A stretch of DNA of 64,000 nt from Prolixibacteraceae bacterium (lineage in GTDB: Bacteria > Bacteroidota > Bacteroidia > Bacteroidales > Prolixibacteraceae): NCBI GenBank assembly GCA_028282705.1, contig JANQHI010000031.1, forward strand, positions 62,001 through 126,000. The letters are read 5' to 3'. The notes beneath the pieces are model-generated. The model was not told where the DNA came from. It saw only the letters and a list, made by a program, of their open reading frames with translations, and did not search any database. This document shows positions 9,249 to 17,846 of this stretch, piece after piece. Each line of letters begins with the position of its first letter. The stretch's first letter is position 1. A program made the position numbers and the translations under genes.

Positions 9249-9773
9249 ATGGAAGGAAAAAAGGCAATCAAACTGAATAAACAACTGCTGGCAGGCTTAA
9301 AGCCAGGCAATGAAGACAATAACATTTTAGCAATCAAAGAACTAAGGCAATCTGGCAGCCCAGAATACCTTCCATTCCTGGTTGTTTTGTTTCGTGATTC
9401 AAAAGAGGGAAAAGTTAAAAATGAGGCTTTTAAAGTGTTGTGTGACCTGAAACAAAATGAATGTATCCCTTTCCTTATTGATGCCATTTCAGACCCTGAT
9501 AATAAAAACATACAAAAAGAGCTTGTAGAAGCTTGCTGGCAAAATGGGTTAAAATATACTCACTATTTGCCCTTTTTTGTGGAACTGGCTATCCATGCTG
9601 ATGAATTAACAGCCTTTGAAGCCCTTACTGTAATTGAAAACTTGGATTACCTACCCGATGAAAATATAATTGAAGAGCAACTGGACTTGCTTTCAAAATC
9701 CTTGGATAGTGATGGTGTAAGCAAAAACAAAAAATATTTCCTAAATGCTATTGCAGAGTTCCTGAAGAAATAA
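9249..9773 (+). CDS. HEAT-like repeat protein, function unknown
   Basis: 174 residues, soluble, all alpha-helical in appearance. Helical pairs recur about every 30-35 residues (ILAIKELRQSGSPEYLPFLV, then FKVLCDLKQNECIPFLIDAI, then AFEALTVIEN), the hallmark of HEAT/ARM-type repeats that act as protein-binding scaffolds. No catalytic motif, signal peptide or membrane segment is seen. Single-gene unit with its own promoter, convergent with the DHOD-like gene. Partner unknown. Confidence 0.75.
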   Translation: MEGKKAIKLNKQLLAGLKPGNEDNNILAIKELRQSGSPEYLPFLVVLFRDSKEGKVKNEAFKVLCDLKQNECIPFLIDAISDPDNKNIQKELVEACWQNGLKYTHYLPFFVELAIHADELTAFEALTVIENLDYLPDENIIEEQLDLLSKSLDSDGVSKNKKYFLNAIAEFLKK

Positions 9774-9821
9774 AAAGGGGCACTGAATAACAATACCCCC
9801 TCCATGCTATGCAAATTTCTT

Positions 9822-10811
9822 TTATTCCCTTCCTGAAAAGTACTTCATAAATTGTGAACGCTCATACATCATTGGGTCTTTTATTTTTGAATAGGAAAGC
9901 CTTCCCCTGAAATCATCCAACCTCTTAAAATTCCAGGTTTTCATAAAATCTTCTATTTCATTTAACATCTGCCCAATTACTGCATTTCCATTCTGATAGA
10001 CAACAGAACACAATTGTGTAACCTGTGCACCTGCCAGCAATTGTTTTAATACAGCATCCCCACTATGGATACCAGTTGATGAAGCAACATCAAGGTTATT
10101 AACCAATGATGAAACCAGCCCAGTCCAGCGCAAAGACCTGCGCAAATCACTTGGGTTACTGAATATTTCTGAAGCTGTAATCTCCAATGTTTTCAGGTTA
10201 ATATCAGGCTCATAAAACCTATTGAACATGACAACACCTGCTGCACCATTGGCTTTTAGTTTTTCTGCCATGGCTACAATATTGGTAAAGTACATGCCTA
10301 TTTTTACAGAAACAGGGATAGTAACTTCTTTTTTCACCTTTGCCAGGATATCCATGTACAATTGTTCTATTTCAGCAGGTTTATCGCCCTTATCAGTAGG
10401 CACATAAAATACATTCAATTCAAGGGCATCAGCCCCAGCCTCTTCAAACTCTTTTGCAAAAGTTGTCCATTCTGAAGAAGAGACACAGTTAATGCTGGCA
10501 ATTACAGGAATGCCTGCCTCCTGTTTAGCCTCTTTTATCAGGTTCAAATGGGTTGATACAGAATTATCGCGCAAGTAGGCTTTCATGTAGTCTTCAGCCT
10601 CAGGGTATGATGCACTATGGGCATCCTTTTCAAGCAGGCTGGTAACCTCATTCAATATTTGTTCTTCAAAAAGAGACTTAACCACCACAGCAGCAGCACC
10701 AGCTTCTTCAAGCCCTTTGATCTTTTTTACTGAATTTGTTAATCCTGAACTGGCAATTACCAATGGATTTTTAAGTGATAAACCTAAGTAGGTGGTTTCA
10801 AGATTTGCCAT
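9822..10811 (-). CDS. Dihydroorotate dehydrogenase-like flavoprotein
   Basis: 329 residues forming a class 1 DHOD-like TIM barrel. It starts LETTYLGLSLKNPLVIASSG, with a central SINCVSSSEWTTFAKEFEEA segment and later SVKIGMYFTN and FNRFYEPD, which correspond to FMN and substrate-contact regions. Members of this subgroup are usually annotated as dihydroorotate dehydrogenase-like and are distinct from the pyrimidine PyrD; the true substrate is unknown. The Cys in SINCVSS sits in the barrel core and not in the loop where class 1 enzymes carry their catalytic Cys. It follows yggS on the same strand after 51 bases and is probably co-transcribed with it. Confidence 0.85.
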   Translation of the reverse strand: MANLETTYLGLSLKNPLVIASSGLTNSVKKIKGLEEAGAAAVVVKSLFEEQILNEVTSLLEKDAHSASYPEAEDYMKAYLRDNSVSTHLNLIKEAKQEAGIPVIASINCVSSSEWTTFAKEFEEAGADALELNVFYVPTDKGDKPAEIEQLYMDILAKVKKEVTIPVSVKIGMYFTNIVAMAEKLKANGAAGVVMFNRFYEPDINLKTLEITASEIFSNPSDLRRSLRWTGLVSSLVNNLDVASSTGIHSGDAVLKQLLAGAQVTQLCSVVYQNGNAVIGQMLNEIEDFMKTWNFKRLDDFRGRLSYSKIKDPMMYERSQFMKYFSGRE

Positions 10812-10862
10812 AATGTTAACGTCTTAATTGTTATATTTCAATGTTCCAACAGGTTTATTTAC

Positions 10863-11531
10863 CTAATATACACGTTCACCAAAAATACTGCTGCCTACCC
10901 TTATCATTGTACTGCCTGCCTCAATGGCCAATGGGTAATCATGAGACATCCCCATTGATATTTCAGTGAAACTGTTGCAGCTTGAAAAATAGTCACTTTT
11001 TAGCACTTGGAATATATTATGTAACATAGTAAATTCTTTTCTAACCTGATTTTCATCATTGGTATAAGTAGCCATACCCATCACACCACAAACAGCCACA
11101 TTTTTCAACCCTGAAAACTCATCAGACCCCAGCAAGCTTTTTGCCTCTTCCAATGACATACCAAACTTGGTTTCTTCTTGTGCTATATGGAATTGCAATA
11201 AACAATCTATCTTCCTGCTGTTTTTTGCAGCTTCTTTATCAATTACCTTTAATAACTTTAATGAATCAACAGCATGGATCAGGCTGGCAAATGGGGCTAT
11301 ATATTTCACTTTATTGGTTTGTAAATGCCCAATAAAATGCCACTCTATATCTTTAGGTAGGGCTTCATACTTTTCCCTTAAATCCTGCACTTTATTTTCT
11401 CCAAAAATCTTTTGTCCAGCATGGTAAGCCTCCATAACAACCTCATTTGGTTTTGTTTTGGAGACTGCAACTAACTTCACATTTTTAGGTAATTTTTGCT
11501 GGAATTCACGAATATTCTTTCCTACATCCAT
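10863..11531 (-). CDS. yggS: PLP-binding homeostasis protein YggS/PLPBP
   Basis: 222 residues of the alanine-racemase-fold PLPHP family. The PLP lysine is in LVAVSKTKP near the N-terminus (about residue 25), followed by FGENKVQDL and WHFIGHLQTNKVKY, and a C-terminal MGMSHDYPLAIEAGSTMIRVG that binds the PLP phosphate. It buffers free pyridoxal phosphate and affects amino-acid and vitamin B6 balance; no catalytic activity is known for the family. Divergent from the pabB-like gene, with a promoter for each strand in the 98-base gap. Confidence 0.95.
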   Translation of the reverse strand: MDVGKNIREFQQKLPKNVKLVAVSKTKPNEVVMEAYHAGQKIFGENKVQDLREKYEALPKDIEWHFIGHLQTNKVKYIAPFASLIHAVDSLKLLKVIDKEAAKNSRKIDCLLQFHIAQEETKFGMSLEEAKSLLGSDEFSGLKNVAVCGVMGMATYTNDENQVRKEFTMLHNIFQVLKSDYFSSCNSFTEISMGMSHDYPLAIEAGSTMIRVGSSIFGERVY

Positions 11532-11547
11532 CTACAAATATTTTCAT

Positions 11548-11575
11548 CAAAAGTAGGAAAATTATCCTTTACAAA
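11548..11575 (-). promoter_or_regulatory. Promoter of yggS
   Basis: On the minus strand, -33 TTTG (11572-11575) is followed after 16 bases by -7 TACTTTTG (11548-11555). This is one of the better full Bacteroidota-type promoters in the window, with initiation near 11543, 12 bases before the ATG. Confidence 0.55.
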
Positions 11576-11613
11576 CATTGATCTTATTGGTATAAATGAA
11601 ACCTGAAAAGTTT

Positions 11614-11621
11614 TACCTTTG
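11614..11621 (+). promoter_or_regulatory. -7 box of pabB
   Basis: TACCTTTG matches TAnnTTTG. It ends 8 bases before the ATG at 11630 and 14 before a second in-frame ATG at 11636. The leader would be very short, so the second ATG is a possible true start. Confidence 0.5.
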
Positions 11622-11629
11622 CCATCACC

Positions 11630-12604
11630 ATGGGAATGAACAAAGAAGATGCCATTACCAAAATGAACCACTATGGGCAACAAGGGATACCTTTTGTTTT
11701 CCTGGTTGATTTTGATATGAATGATATCCTGGTTTTAACTATTGATGAAGCAAAAGACAGGTTGCTCTATTCTATACCTTCAGGAACCAATATTGAACCT
11801 GTACCAATTATAAAAAAAGAGGTTGAATGGCACATTACTCCTGTTTCATATGAAAAATATGCACCAGGTTTTGAGGTTATTAAGAGCCATATTTTAAATG
11901 GTGACACTTATTTGTTGAACTATACCCAACCCACCAAAGTTTCTACTAACTTTACTTTGGAGGAAATTTTCAGTGCCAGTTCTGCCCCATATAAAGTACA
12001 CCTAAAAGGATGCTTTACCTGTTTTTCTCCTGAGATATTTGTGCGCATCCAGGATAGGAAGATATCTTCATTCCCCATGAAAGGAACCATTGATGTTGCT
12101 GTGGATAATGCCAGGGTTGTGCTGAAAAATGACAGGAAAGAACTGGCTGAACACAACACCATTGTTGATTTGATAAGGAATGACATCAGTATTGTTGCCA
12201 ACCAGGTTGAAGTGGAAAAATTCAGGTACATTGACCATATAGAAACCAACCAAAAAGACCTGCTTCAGATGAGTTCCCAAATATCAGGGATATTACCTGA
12301 AAATTATCCAGAGCATATTGGGTCAATCTTGTTTAGTATGTTGCCAGCTGGCTCTATTACTGGGGCACCTAAGCCCAAAACACTGGAAATCATAAAAAAA
12401 GCTGAAAAGTACAACAGGGGGTATTACACAGGTGTGTTTGGGCTTTTTGATGGTAGGAGCCTTGACAGTTGTGTGCTGATTCGTTTTATTGAAAACCAGG
12501 ATGGGCAGTTGGTATATAAAAGTGGTGGTGGCATTACATTTTTAAGCAACTGCCAGGCTGAATATGAGGAACTGATAAAAAAAGTGTATGTCCCCATTAT
12601 TTGA
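11630..12604 (+). CDS. pabB: Aminodeoxychorismate synthase component I (PabB-like)
   Basis: 324 residues of the chorismate-utilising fold, which converts chorismate plus ammonia to 4-amino-4-deoxychorismate for folate synthesis. Visible motifs are GTIDVAVDNARV, HNTIVDLIRNDIS and the conserved PAGSITGAPKPKT near the C-terminus. An FGLFDGRSLDSCVLIR-like segment and FLSNCQAEYEE complete the active site. It is shorter than E. coli PabB (about 450) because the non-catalytic N-terminal subdomain is reduced, as in many Bacteroidota. The last 17 bases overlap the aminotransferase gene, which supplies the next step. The glutaminase subunit (PabA) is not in the window. Confidence 0.92.
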   Translation: MGMNKEDAITKMNHYGQQGIPFVFLVDFDMNDILVLTIDEAKDRLLYSIPSGTNIEPVPIIKKEVEWHITPVSYEKYAPGFEVIKSHILNGDTYLLNYTQPTKVSTNFTLEEIFSASSAPYKVHLKGCFTCFSPEIFVRIQDRKISSFPMKGTIDVAVDNARVVLKNDRKELAEHNTIVDLIRNDISIVANQVEVEKFRYIDHIETNQKDLLQMSSQISGILPENYPEHIGSILFSMLPAGSITGAPKPKTLEIIKKAEKYNRGYYTGVFGLFDGRSLDSCVLIRFIENQDGQLVYKSGGGITFLSNCQAEYEELIKKVYVPII

Positions 12605-13190
12605 AACCATAAAGCTGAAAAATGGGAAGCTTTACAATTTAAGCTACCACAACTTGCGTTTCAATAATGCAAGGAAAGCTTACTTTGGAGTTTACAGAAA
12701 GCTTGCCCTGGAAGAAATCATTACCATCCCTGCTGGGAACCAGGAAGGTATTTTTCGTTGCAAGGTAACTTATTCCCCTGATGTAGAAAAGGTCGAATTT
12801 ATACCCCACCAGCCCAGAAAAGTTTCTTCACTAAAACTGGTTGAAATGGAGAATATTGATTACCAGTTTAAATATACTAACCGCTCACAACTGGACAAAT
12901 TATATAGCTTGCGCGGAAAGGAAGATGATATCCTGATCATTAAAAATGGTTTTATAACAGACAGCTACGCAGCCAATGCACTTTTTTTTGATGGCCTGAA
13001 ATGGTGGACACCTGACACACCTCTTTTACAGGGTACACAAAGGGAAAGGTTATTGCATGAAGGAAAAATCCATGAATTAACCATCACCCCAGAAAACCTT
13101 CAGAATTTTAAAAAAGTTGGTTTGATCAATGCTTTATGGGATATGGATGATATGCCTGTTATTGGGATGGGAAATGTTTCTATACTTTAG
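12588..13190 (+). CDS. pabC: Class IV aminotransferase-fold protein, putative aminodeoxychorismate lyase
   Basis: 200 residues of the D-amino-acid/branched-chain aminotransferase (class IV) fold. The start MSPLFETIKLKNGKLYNLSYHN is typical. The PLP lysine is in the QFKYTNRS segment (about residue 95), and ITDSYAANALFFDG matches the usual TE-AN-FF motif, with Asp in place of the common Glu. Shorter than E. coli PabC (about 270). The 17-base overlap with pabB argues that it cleaves aminodeoxychorismate to p-aminobenzoate and pyruvate. A general class IV aminotransferase role cannot be excluded. It ends 10 bases before the end of a convergent pseudogene. Confidence 0.82.
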   Translation: MSPLFETIKLKNGKLYNLSYHNLRFNNARKAYFGVYRKLALEEIITIPAGNQEGIFRCKVTYSPDVEKVEFIPHQPRKVSSLKLVEMENIDYQFKYTNRSQLDKLYSLRGKEDDILIIKNGFITDSYAANALFFDGLKWWTPDTPLLQGTQRERLLHEGKIHELTITPENLQNFKKVGLINALWDMDDMPVIGMGNVSIL

Positions 13191-13199
13191 CTAAACTAC

Positions 13200-14175
13200 C
13201 TACATCCCATTATTCTTTAACAACTTGTTTTTTTGTTTGATCTTATACAAACAGGCTCCCACCCTGAAATCCTCATACCTGTCTATTAATATTGTATTTT
13301 CTTTTAGGAACTCAACATCATATACTTTTAGCTTTCCTTGGTAATAACTAGAAAGAACCTACACTTCACCTTGAATTTCTCTTAACCCATCAAGGTTGCT
13401 TTTCTTATCCATGCCATCTTCCCACTTGCTGCTTTTTATAATTTCATACCCATCAAACCCACAAAAACCTGCAAGGATGCGATAGCCTAATGGAGTATCA
13501 AAATCCCAGTTAACATATATCTTTTGCCCTGGTTTTATATGTTCATCCATATAGGATATCACCCTCCTGGGTTTCATTTTGTTGTATGGGAAACTCTTCC
13601 AATTTGAATATATCATCAACCCAGAAAAGAACAGGAGAAAAGCATCATTGGGGCAATATTTGAAATAAATAGGGCCACACTTCCAATAACCAGCAATAAA
13701 ACATTCCTTTTCTTAGAAGTAATGTTAACAGAAGCTATATAAAATAATGATAAGGCTACCAGCACATCTGGCCCATATTGTTTAACTTCAGCTGCATAGT
13801 AGGTTAATAATGGGGACAGGCTAAATATAGCCATTGAAATAACTAAGACTTTAAAATCTTTTGTCAGGTTCTTCAAAAACAGATAAAACAAGGGTATGGA
13901 AGCCTATGAACATAAAAAAGGGAAAAACTTCAATGCCATCTCTGAGGAATCCCATAACAACACAATCTCTCTTTCAATAAGCAAAAAGAATATTGGGGCT
14001 ACCTAGAGCTTATAAGGTAATGGTTCAAAAAAGGGACTGTTGGGTTAATAACCCCCAATGCAAGGCTGGCTTCATCCATCCATAAGCCCCTGTTAGAGAA
14101 GTATTGTAAAAAACGTGCAACAATGCCAACAAATATGGTGAAATACAGGATAATCCTTTGTGTATTAAACTTCAT
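13200..14175 (-). pseudogene. Decayed GT39-like membrane glycosyltransferase
   Basis: Remnant of an integral-membrane glycosyltransferase of the PMT/ArnT (GT39) type. Reading from the ATG at 14175, the N-terminus includes SNRGLWMDEASLAL, with the acidic DE of the first periplasmic loop, then breaks. The middle continues in a second frame (PLPYKL, VAPIFFLLIE, YYAAEVKQYGPDV) interrupted by TAG at 14003-14005 and 13904-13906. The C-terminal part is in a third frame from about 13619 (PRRVISYMDEHIKPGQKIYV), with a TAG at 13359-13361 where Trp is expected, and ends at 13200. About 325 codons remain where 500 or more are usual, so the central membrane region is also deleted. Two frameshifts plus three stops make it non-functional. 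Confidence 0.88.
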
Positions 14176-14327
14176 AAAAATTATACTACATGCTGATTTA
14201 AGGTATACAAAATAAAAGGATTTGCAATTGTTTTTCCATTAAGTTTAAGTTAACCAACTATTTGCTTTTTGAAGTGTTAAAAAATGTTGATGTCATGCAG
14301 GCGACAATTTAGCTTGTTGCATTGAAG

Positions 14328-14335
14328 TACTTTCG
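14328..14335 (+). promoter_or_regulatory. -7-like box before the OM barrel operon
   Basis: TACTTTCG differs from TAnnTTTG at one base and lies 15 bases upstream of the ATG at 14350. No convincing -33 element. Confidence 0.35.
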
Positions 14336-14349
14336 TTAAAAAGTAGCAG

Positions 14350-15303
14350 ATGAAAACAATTAAATTTTTTGCAATTATATTCTTTACAATGGTTTTCACC
14401 AGAGTGCAAGGGCAAACATGCTGCTCTGGAGGTACACCACTTACAGGAAATTTAGGTATCCAAACCATTGAACCCGGAAGTTGGTATTTTAACTTTTCAT
14501 ATGATTACAACTTCCTGGATGCTTTATACAGTGGGACAACATTGTTGGATGATGACACAAGGGATCGTGTAACCCAATCCTTACTTCTGCAAGCTATTTA
14601 CCCAATATCTGAAAAATTCTCTATAAATGGGCTGTTTACTTATGTGGGGCAACAAAGGACTGTTTTCTCTCCACTTGGGAATACAGAAGTAACCAATGCA
14701 CAAGGTGTTGGTGATATGGTGGTGTTAGCTCAATACACCCTTTTATCAGATGTTAAAAGAAGTATCACAATAGCAGCAGGACCTAAAATACCATTTGGTA
14801 AATTTGATGCAACAGACCCTGAACTTGGCTTGGTATTAAACCCCGACCTTCAACCCGGTACAGGTTCATGGGATGGGATAATAGGAGCCAGTTACAACCA
14901 GTACCATTTCCTGAAACCTAACCTTACATTTTCATCATATGTGAGTTATAGGACCACAACTAAAGCAAAAAGGTTTGAAGGGGATAATGACTACAAATTT
15001 GGAAACGAATTTATGGTTTCAGCAGGGCTTTCCAACCAATTCCTGATTAAAAGGACTGCAATTGGAGCCTCTGCCCATATTAGGTACAGGAATGCTGTTC
15101 CTGACCAAATCTCTGGTTTAAAAGTACCTGGCACAGGGGGCAATTGGTTTATCCTTATCCCAGGTGTTTATTTTGAACCCAATGATACCTGGACATTTTC
15201 TGTTTCAGGTGAAATTCCCCTGTACAACAATTTAAATGGGACACAACTTACAACAACATATAGGTTAAATGCAGGTATTGCAATTAAATTATTTAGAAAC
15301 TAA
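14350..15303 (+). CDS. Outer-membrane beta-barrel protein, transporter-like
   Basis: 317 residues. A signal peptide (MKTIKFFAIIFFTMVFTRVQGQ, cut near 22) leaves a mature N-terminus beginning TCCSGG with adjacent cysteines. The rest is a chain of alternating amphipathic strands (WYFNFSYDYNF, FSINGLFTYVGQ, TWTFSVSGEIPLY, TTTYRLNAGIAIKL) ending in an aromatic/Asn C-terminus, as expected of an outer-membrane barrel. No TonB-dependent plug is present. It heads a unit with a DUF3179 lipoprotein and a small membrane protein, so a shared envelope role is likely. Substrate unknown. Confidence 0.82.
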   Translation: MKTIKFFAIIFFTMVFTRVQGQTCCSGGTPLTGNLGIQTIEPGSWYFNFSYDYNFLDALYSGTTLLDDDTRDRVTQSLLLQAIYPISEKFSINGLFTYVGQQRTVFSPLGNTEVTNAQGVGDMVVLAQYTLLSDVKRSITIAAGPKIPFGKFDATDPELGLVLNPDLQPGTGSWDGIIGASYNQYHFLKPNLTFSSYVSYRTTTKAKRFEGDNDYKFGNEFMVSAGLSNQFLIKRTAIGASAHIRYRNAVPDQISGLKVPGTGGNWFILIPGVYFEPNDTWTFSVSGEIPLYNNLNGTQLTTTYRLNAGIAIKLFRN

Positions 15304-15319
15304 AAACAGATAAGATGAA

Positions 15320-15385
15320 ACGAGTCCAGAGTGCTCGGAACGAGTTACCTGTCTGACTGCGCTAGCCAGGCAGGCATGAGTTACA
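15320..15385. repeat. GC-rich palindromic element between OM barrel and DUF3179 genes
   Basis: A GC-rich block within AT-rich intergenic DNA. CCTGTCTG (15348-15355) pairs with CAGGCAGG (15367-15374) with one wobble around the palindrome GCTAGC (15361-15366). ACGAGT/TGAGTTAC-type words recur on both sides (15320, 15340, 15377). It resembles dispersed intergenic repeats found in Bacteroidota, but only one copy is in this window. Confidence 0.45.
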
Positions 15386-15409
15386 GCTAAAAATTTAAAA
15401 TATAAACGA

Positions 15410-16549
15410 ATGAAAACAAAATTATTATTTATCATTTTCGCCTTTTGGTTTGTTTCTTGCGGACAATCAGGTGATGAGGATCTTCCACCAGGAGATAATG
15501 TTCCTGAATTACCAGGCGAGGACCCTGGAAATGCATCAAGTGTAACAGTGCTTATTGAAGATGACCTTGAAGGAGAAAAAGTTATTCTTGCAGGAAACCA
15601 GGCCCAAAATTTTATAGTCTCTTATAAAAGGGTATTGGATGGTACTGAACTTCAATTTGTTTCTTCTGATAAAAATCCCCCTGTTATAATGGAAGATACA
15701 GAAGGTAACCAATGGGATATTTTTGGTTATGCTGTTGAAGGACCAAGGAAAGGCCAACAACTTACCCCAACTAAATCCCTAATGGGGTATTGGTTTTCTT
15801 TTGGAACCTTTTATCCAGGCATCCAGATTTACCCTGACAGTGACAGAGGTGATTTTGCAGGTGAAAAAATTACAGGTAGTGGAGATTGGCTAGTGCCTGC
15901 TAACCAAGTGCGAGCTGGAGGACCTGGAAAAGATGGGATCCCTGCTGTTTCTAACCCATCATTTACTACTTTCTCATTGGGAGACCACCTGGGCTCAGTT
16001 GAACTGGTTATTGGTTTCAGGGTTGGGGATGAAATCAGGGGATATCCACACTCAGTTTTAGACTGGCATGAAATTGTTAATGACAAAATTGACAATACAG
16101 CATTTTCTGTGATCTATTGCCCACTTACAGGAACAGGGACAGTTTGGAATGCTAGCATTGATGGGCAAGAGACAACATTTGGCGTTTCAGGGTTACTTTA
16201 TAACAGCAATATAATACCCTATGACAGGAGGACTGATTCTAACTGGTCTCAGCTTTTTGATAAATCAATAAATGGGACATTAATTGGGACGCGCCCTGAG
16301 AACTTTCAGGTTGTTGAAACCACTTATGCAACCTGGAGGAAAATGTTTCCCACTTCAAAAGTAATGACTCATAATACTGGTTTCGCAAGGAATTATGATC
16401 GTTATCCATATGGAGGGTACAAATCTGCTGAAGAGTTGATTTTCCCTGTTGAATTTCTTGATAATAGGTTACATCCTAAAGAAAGGGTACATGTGGTTAT
16501 TGTGAATGACAAGGCAAAGGCATACCGTTTTAAAAGTTTCCAGGAATGA
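15410..16549 (+). CDS. DUF3179 domain lipoprotein
   Basis: 379 residues. The N-terminus MKTKLLFIIFAFWFVSCGQ ends in a lipobox Cys at residue 17, so a lipoprotein is expected. The DUF3179 domain covers most of the mature chain: GDHLGSVELVIGFRVGDEIRGYP-type core, SVLDWHEIVND, FSVIYCPLTGTGTVW, RTDSNWSQLFDKS and ATWRKMFPTSKV. DUF3179 has no established function. A conserved Cys in IYCPLTG is notable. Lies 106 bases after the OM barrel gene and overlaps the start of the small membrane gene by 4 bases, giving an apparent operon. Confidence 0.9.
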   Translation: MKTKLLFIIFAFWFVSCGQSGDEDLPPGDNVPELPGEDPGNASSVTVLIEDDLEGEKVILAGNQAQNFIVSYKRVLDGTELQFVSSDKNPPVIMEDTEGNQWDIFGYAVEGPRKGQQLTPTKSLMGYWFSFGTFYPGIQIYPDSDRGDFAGEKITGSGDWLVPANQVRAGGPGKDGIPAVSNPSFTTFSLGDHLGSVELVIGFRVGDEIRGYPHSVLDWHEIVNDKIDNTAFSVIYCPLTGTGTVWNASIDGQETTFGVSGLLYNSNIIPYDRRTDSNWSQLFDKSINGTLIGTRPENFQVVETTYATWRKMFPTSKVMTHNTGFARNYDRYPYGGYKSAEELIFPVEFLDNRLHPKERVHVVIVNDKAKAYRFKSFQE

Positions 16550-16956
16550 CCATGGTAAAACATATTTTGAAATGTATAGTTGGGGCAGGCATATCATTCA
16601 TAGTTTGCATGGTTCCTGCCCTGTTTTTTTCGGCTGTTTCCCTTTTGTATTTTAATTCCTGGGGAACAATCCCTGCAATATACCTTGTGTTCTTGGTAAC
16701 CATGTTCTTTTATGGCTTTTTATTCAGGAAACAGATAGCTGGTTTTATTCTTGTAAGGAAGTTGTCCCTGATTTTTATTTTATTAATAATTGAATTTACC
16801 TTTTCAGGAATAGCCTCCATCCCAGCAGAATTGGGTATGATTGAAAAACTATCAATACTTAGTTTGATCATGGGATTTACTTTGCCAGCAGGTTTTATTA
16901 CAGATAAATATTTATTTGGGAAGAAAAAACATGTGGTTATTGTTGAGCTTAATTGA
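16546..16956 (+). CDS. Small four-helix integral membrane protein
   Basis: 136 residues with four hydrophobic stretches (about 9-35, 43-62, 74-95 and 107-125) and almost no soluble part. No family recognised. Its start overlaps the DUF3179 stop by 4 bases, so it is translationally coupled to it. Its 3' end overlaps the end of the convergent Crp/Fnr gene by 8 bases. Probably an accessory inner-membrane component of the same operon. Confidence 0.7.
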   Translation: MTMVKHILKCIVGAGISFIVCMVPALFFSAVSLLYFNSWGTIPAIYLVFLVTMFFYGFLFRKQIAGFILVRKLSLIFILLIIEFTFSGIASIPAELGMIEKLSILSLIMGFTLPAGFITDKYLFGKKKHVVIVELN

Positions 16957-17644
16957 AGTTTACCAACATATCTGGTTTCTTCAATAAAATGCTTTTCCTG
17001 TCATAAGTAATTACCCCTTTCTTTTCAAGGTCATTTAATATTGAAGTAGTTGTTTGCCTGGTTGTAGCAGCCAGGCTTGCCAGGTCCTTGTGTGTTAACC
17101 TTAAAGGGATAAGCACCCCTGATTCTGTCTTATTACCATGATCCTGGCCCAATTCATAGAGGACAGATTTCACCCTGTCTATTGCAGGTTTAAACCACAT
17201 CCTCTCCAACCTTGCCCTGATTTTTTTTAGGCGGAAACCTATTAGTTTAGTTACCTCCAGGTTAAGTGCAGGATTGCGTTTTAGGAATTTTTCAAATTCC
17301 CGGGCACCTATTTCACAAACCACAGCATTCTCAGTAACCACAGCATATTGCTCGCGTTTTGTTTCACCAGCTAAAGCAAGTTCACCAAATATCTCACCTT
17401 TTTCAAGCAATGCATGGATAAACTCACGCCCATCAGGTGAGTAAGATGTAATTTTCACTTTCCCTGACTTCAAAAAATAAATCCTTGATGATGCATCATG
17501 AGGTAAATAAACCATGTCATTTTTTTTCACTTCTTTCATCACAGAGCATTGACTTAGGTCCATCTTTTCATCTTTGCTCATTGATTTCAGGAAGTTGAAA
17601 TTTTCAAAATACCATAGTTTGGAATTTATGTTGTTCTCTGCCAT
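16949..17644 (-). CDS. Crp/Fnr-family transcription regulator
   Basis: 231 residues: cyclic-nucleotide-binding-type beta-roll (about 20-135, with GEIFGELALAGE resembling the phosphate-binding cassette), a long dimerisation helix (IGFRLKKIRARLERMW) and a C-terminal winged helix (about 165-225, with LTHKDLASLAATTRQTTTSILNDLEKKG as the recognition helix-turn-helix). There are no N-terminal Fe-S cysteines, so it is not a canonical Fnr oxygen sensor. The cassette lacks the Arg-Ser pair that binds cAMP phosphate, having TKREQ there, so the effector is unclear. Convergent with the DUF3179 operon; monocistronic. Confidence 0.9.
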   Translation of the reverse strand: MAENNINSKLWYFENFNFLKSMSKDEKMDLSQCSVMKEVKKNDMVYLPHDASSRIYFLKSGKVKITSYSPDGREFIHALLEKGEIFGELALAGETKREQYAVVTENAVVCEIGAREFEKFLKRNPALNLEVTKLIGFRLKKIRARLERMWFKPAIDRVKSVLYELGQDHGNKTESGVLIPLRLTHKDLASLAATTRQTTTSILNDLEKKGVITYDRKSILLKKPDMLVNFN

Positions 17645-17810
17645 CTTTTTAATGCCTATTTTTCTAATGCTACCATTTTGATAAACATATTTAAAAGACG
17701 ATAGTTTATAGATTTCCTTTCAATAATTTTGGCAGAGTGCCTAAAAATTAACTAAAAAGAAGATAGCCTGGTTTCCTTTGGGGAGCTAATTGTTTGGCAG
17801 GTACTTAAAA

Positions 17811-17836
17811 AAAATGGCGGTTAAAACCGCCATTTT
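17811..17836. terminator. Bidirectional terminator below DUF1015
   Basis: Perfect inverted repeat AAAATGGCGG/CCGCCATTTT around TTAAAA, with A and T runs on both outer flanks. It lies 10 bases past the DUF1015 stop and would terminate transcripts on either strand. Confidence 0.85.
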
Positions 17837-17846
17837 TAAGTATATT

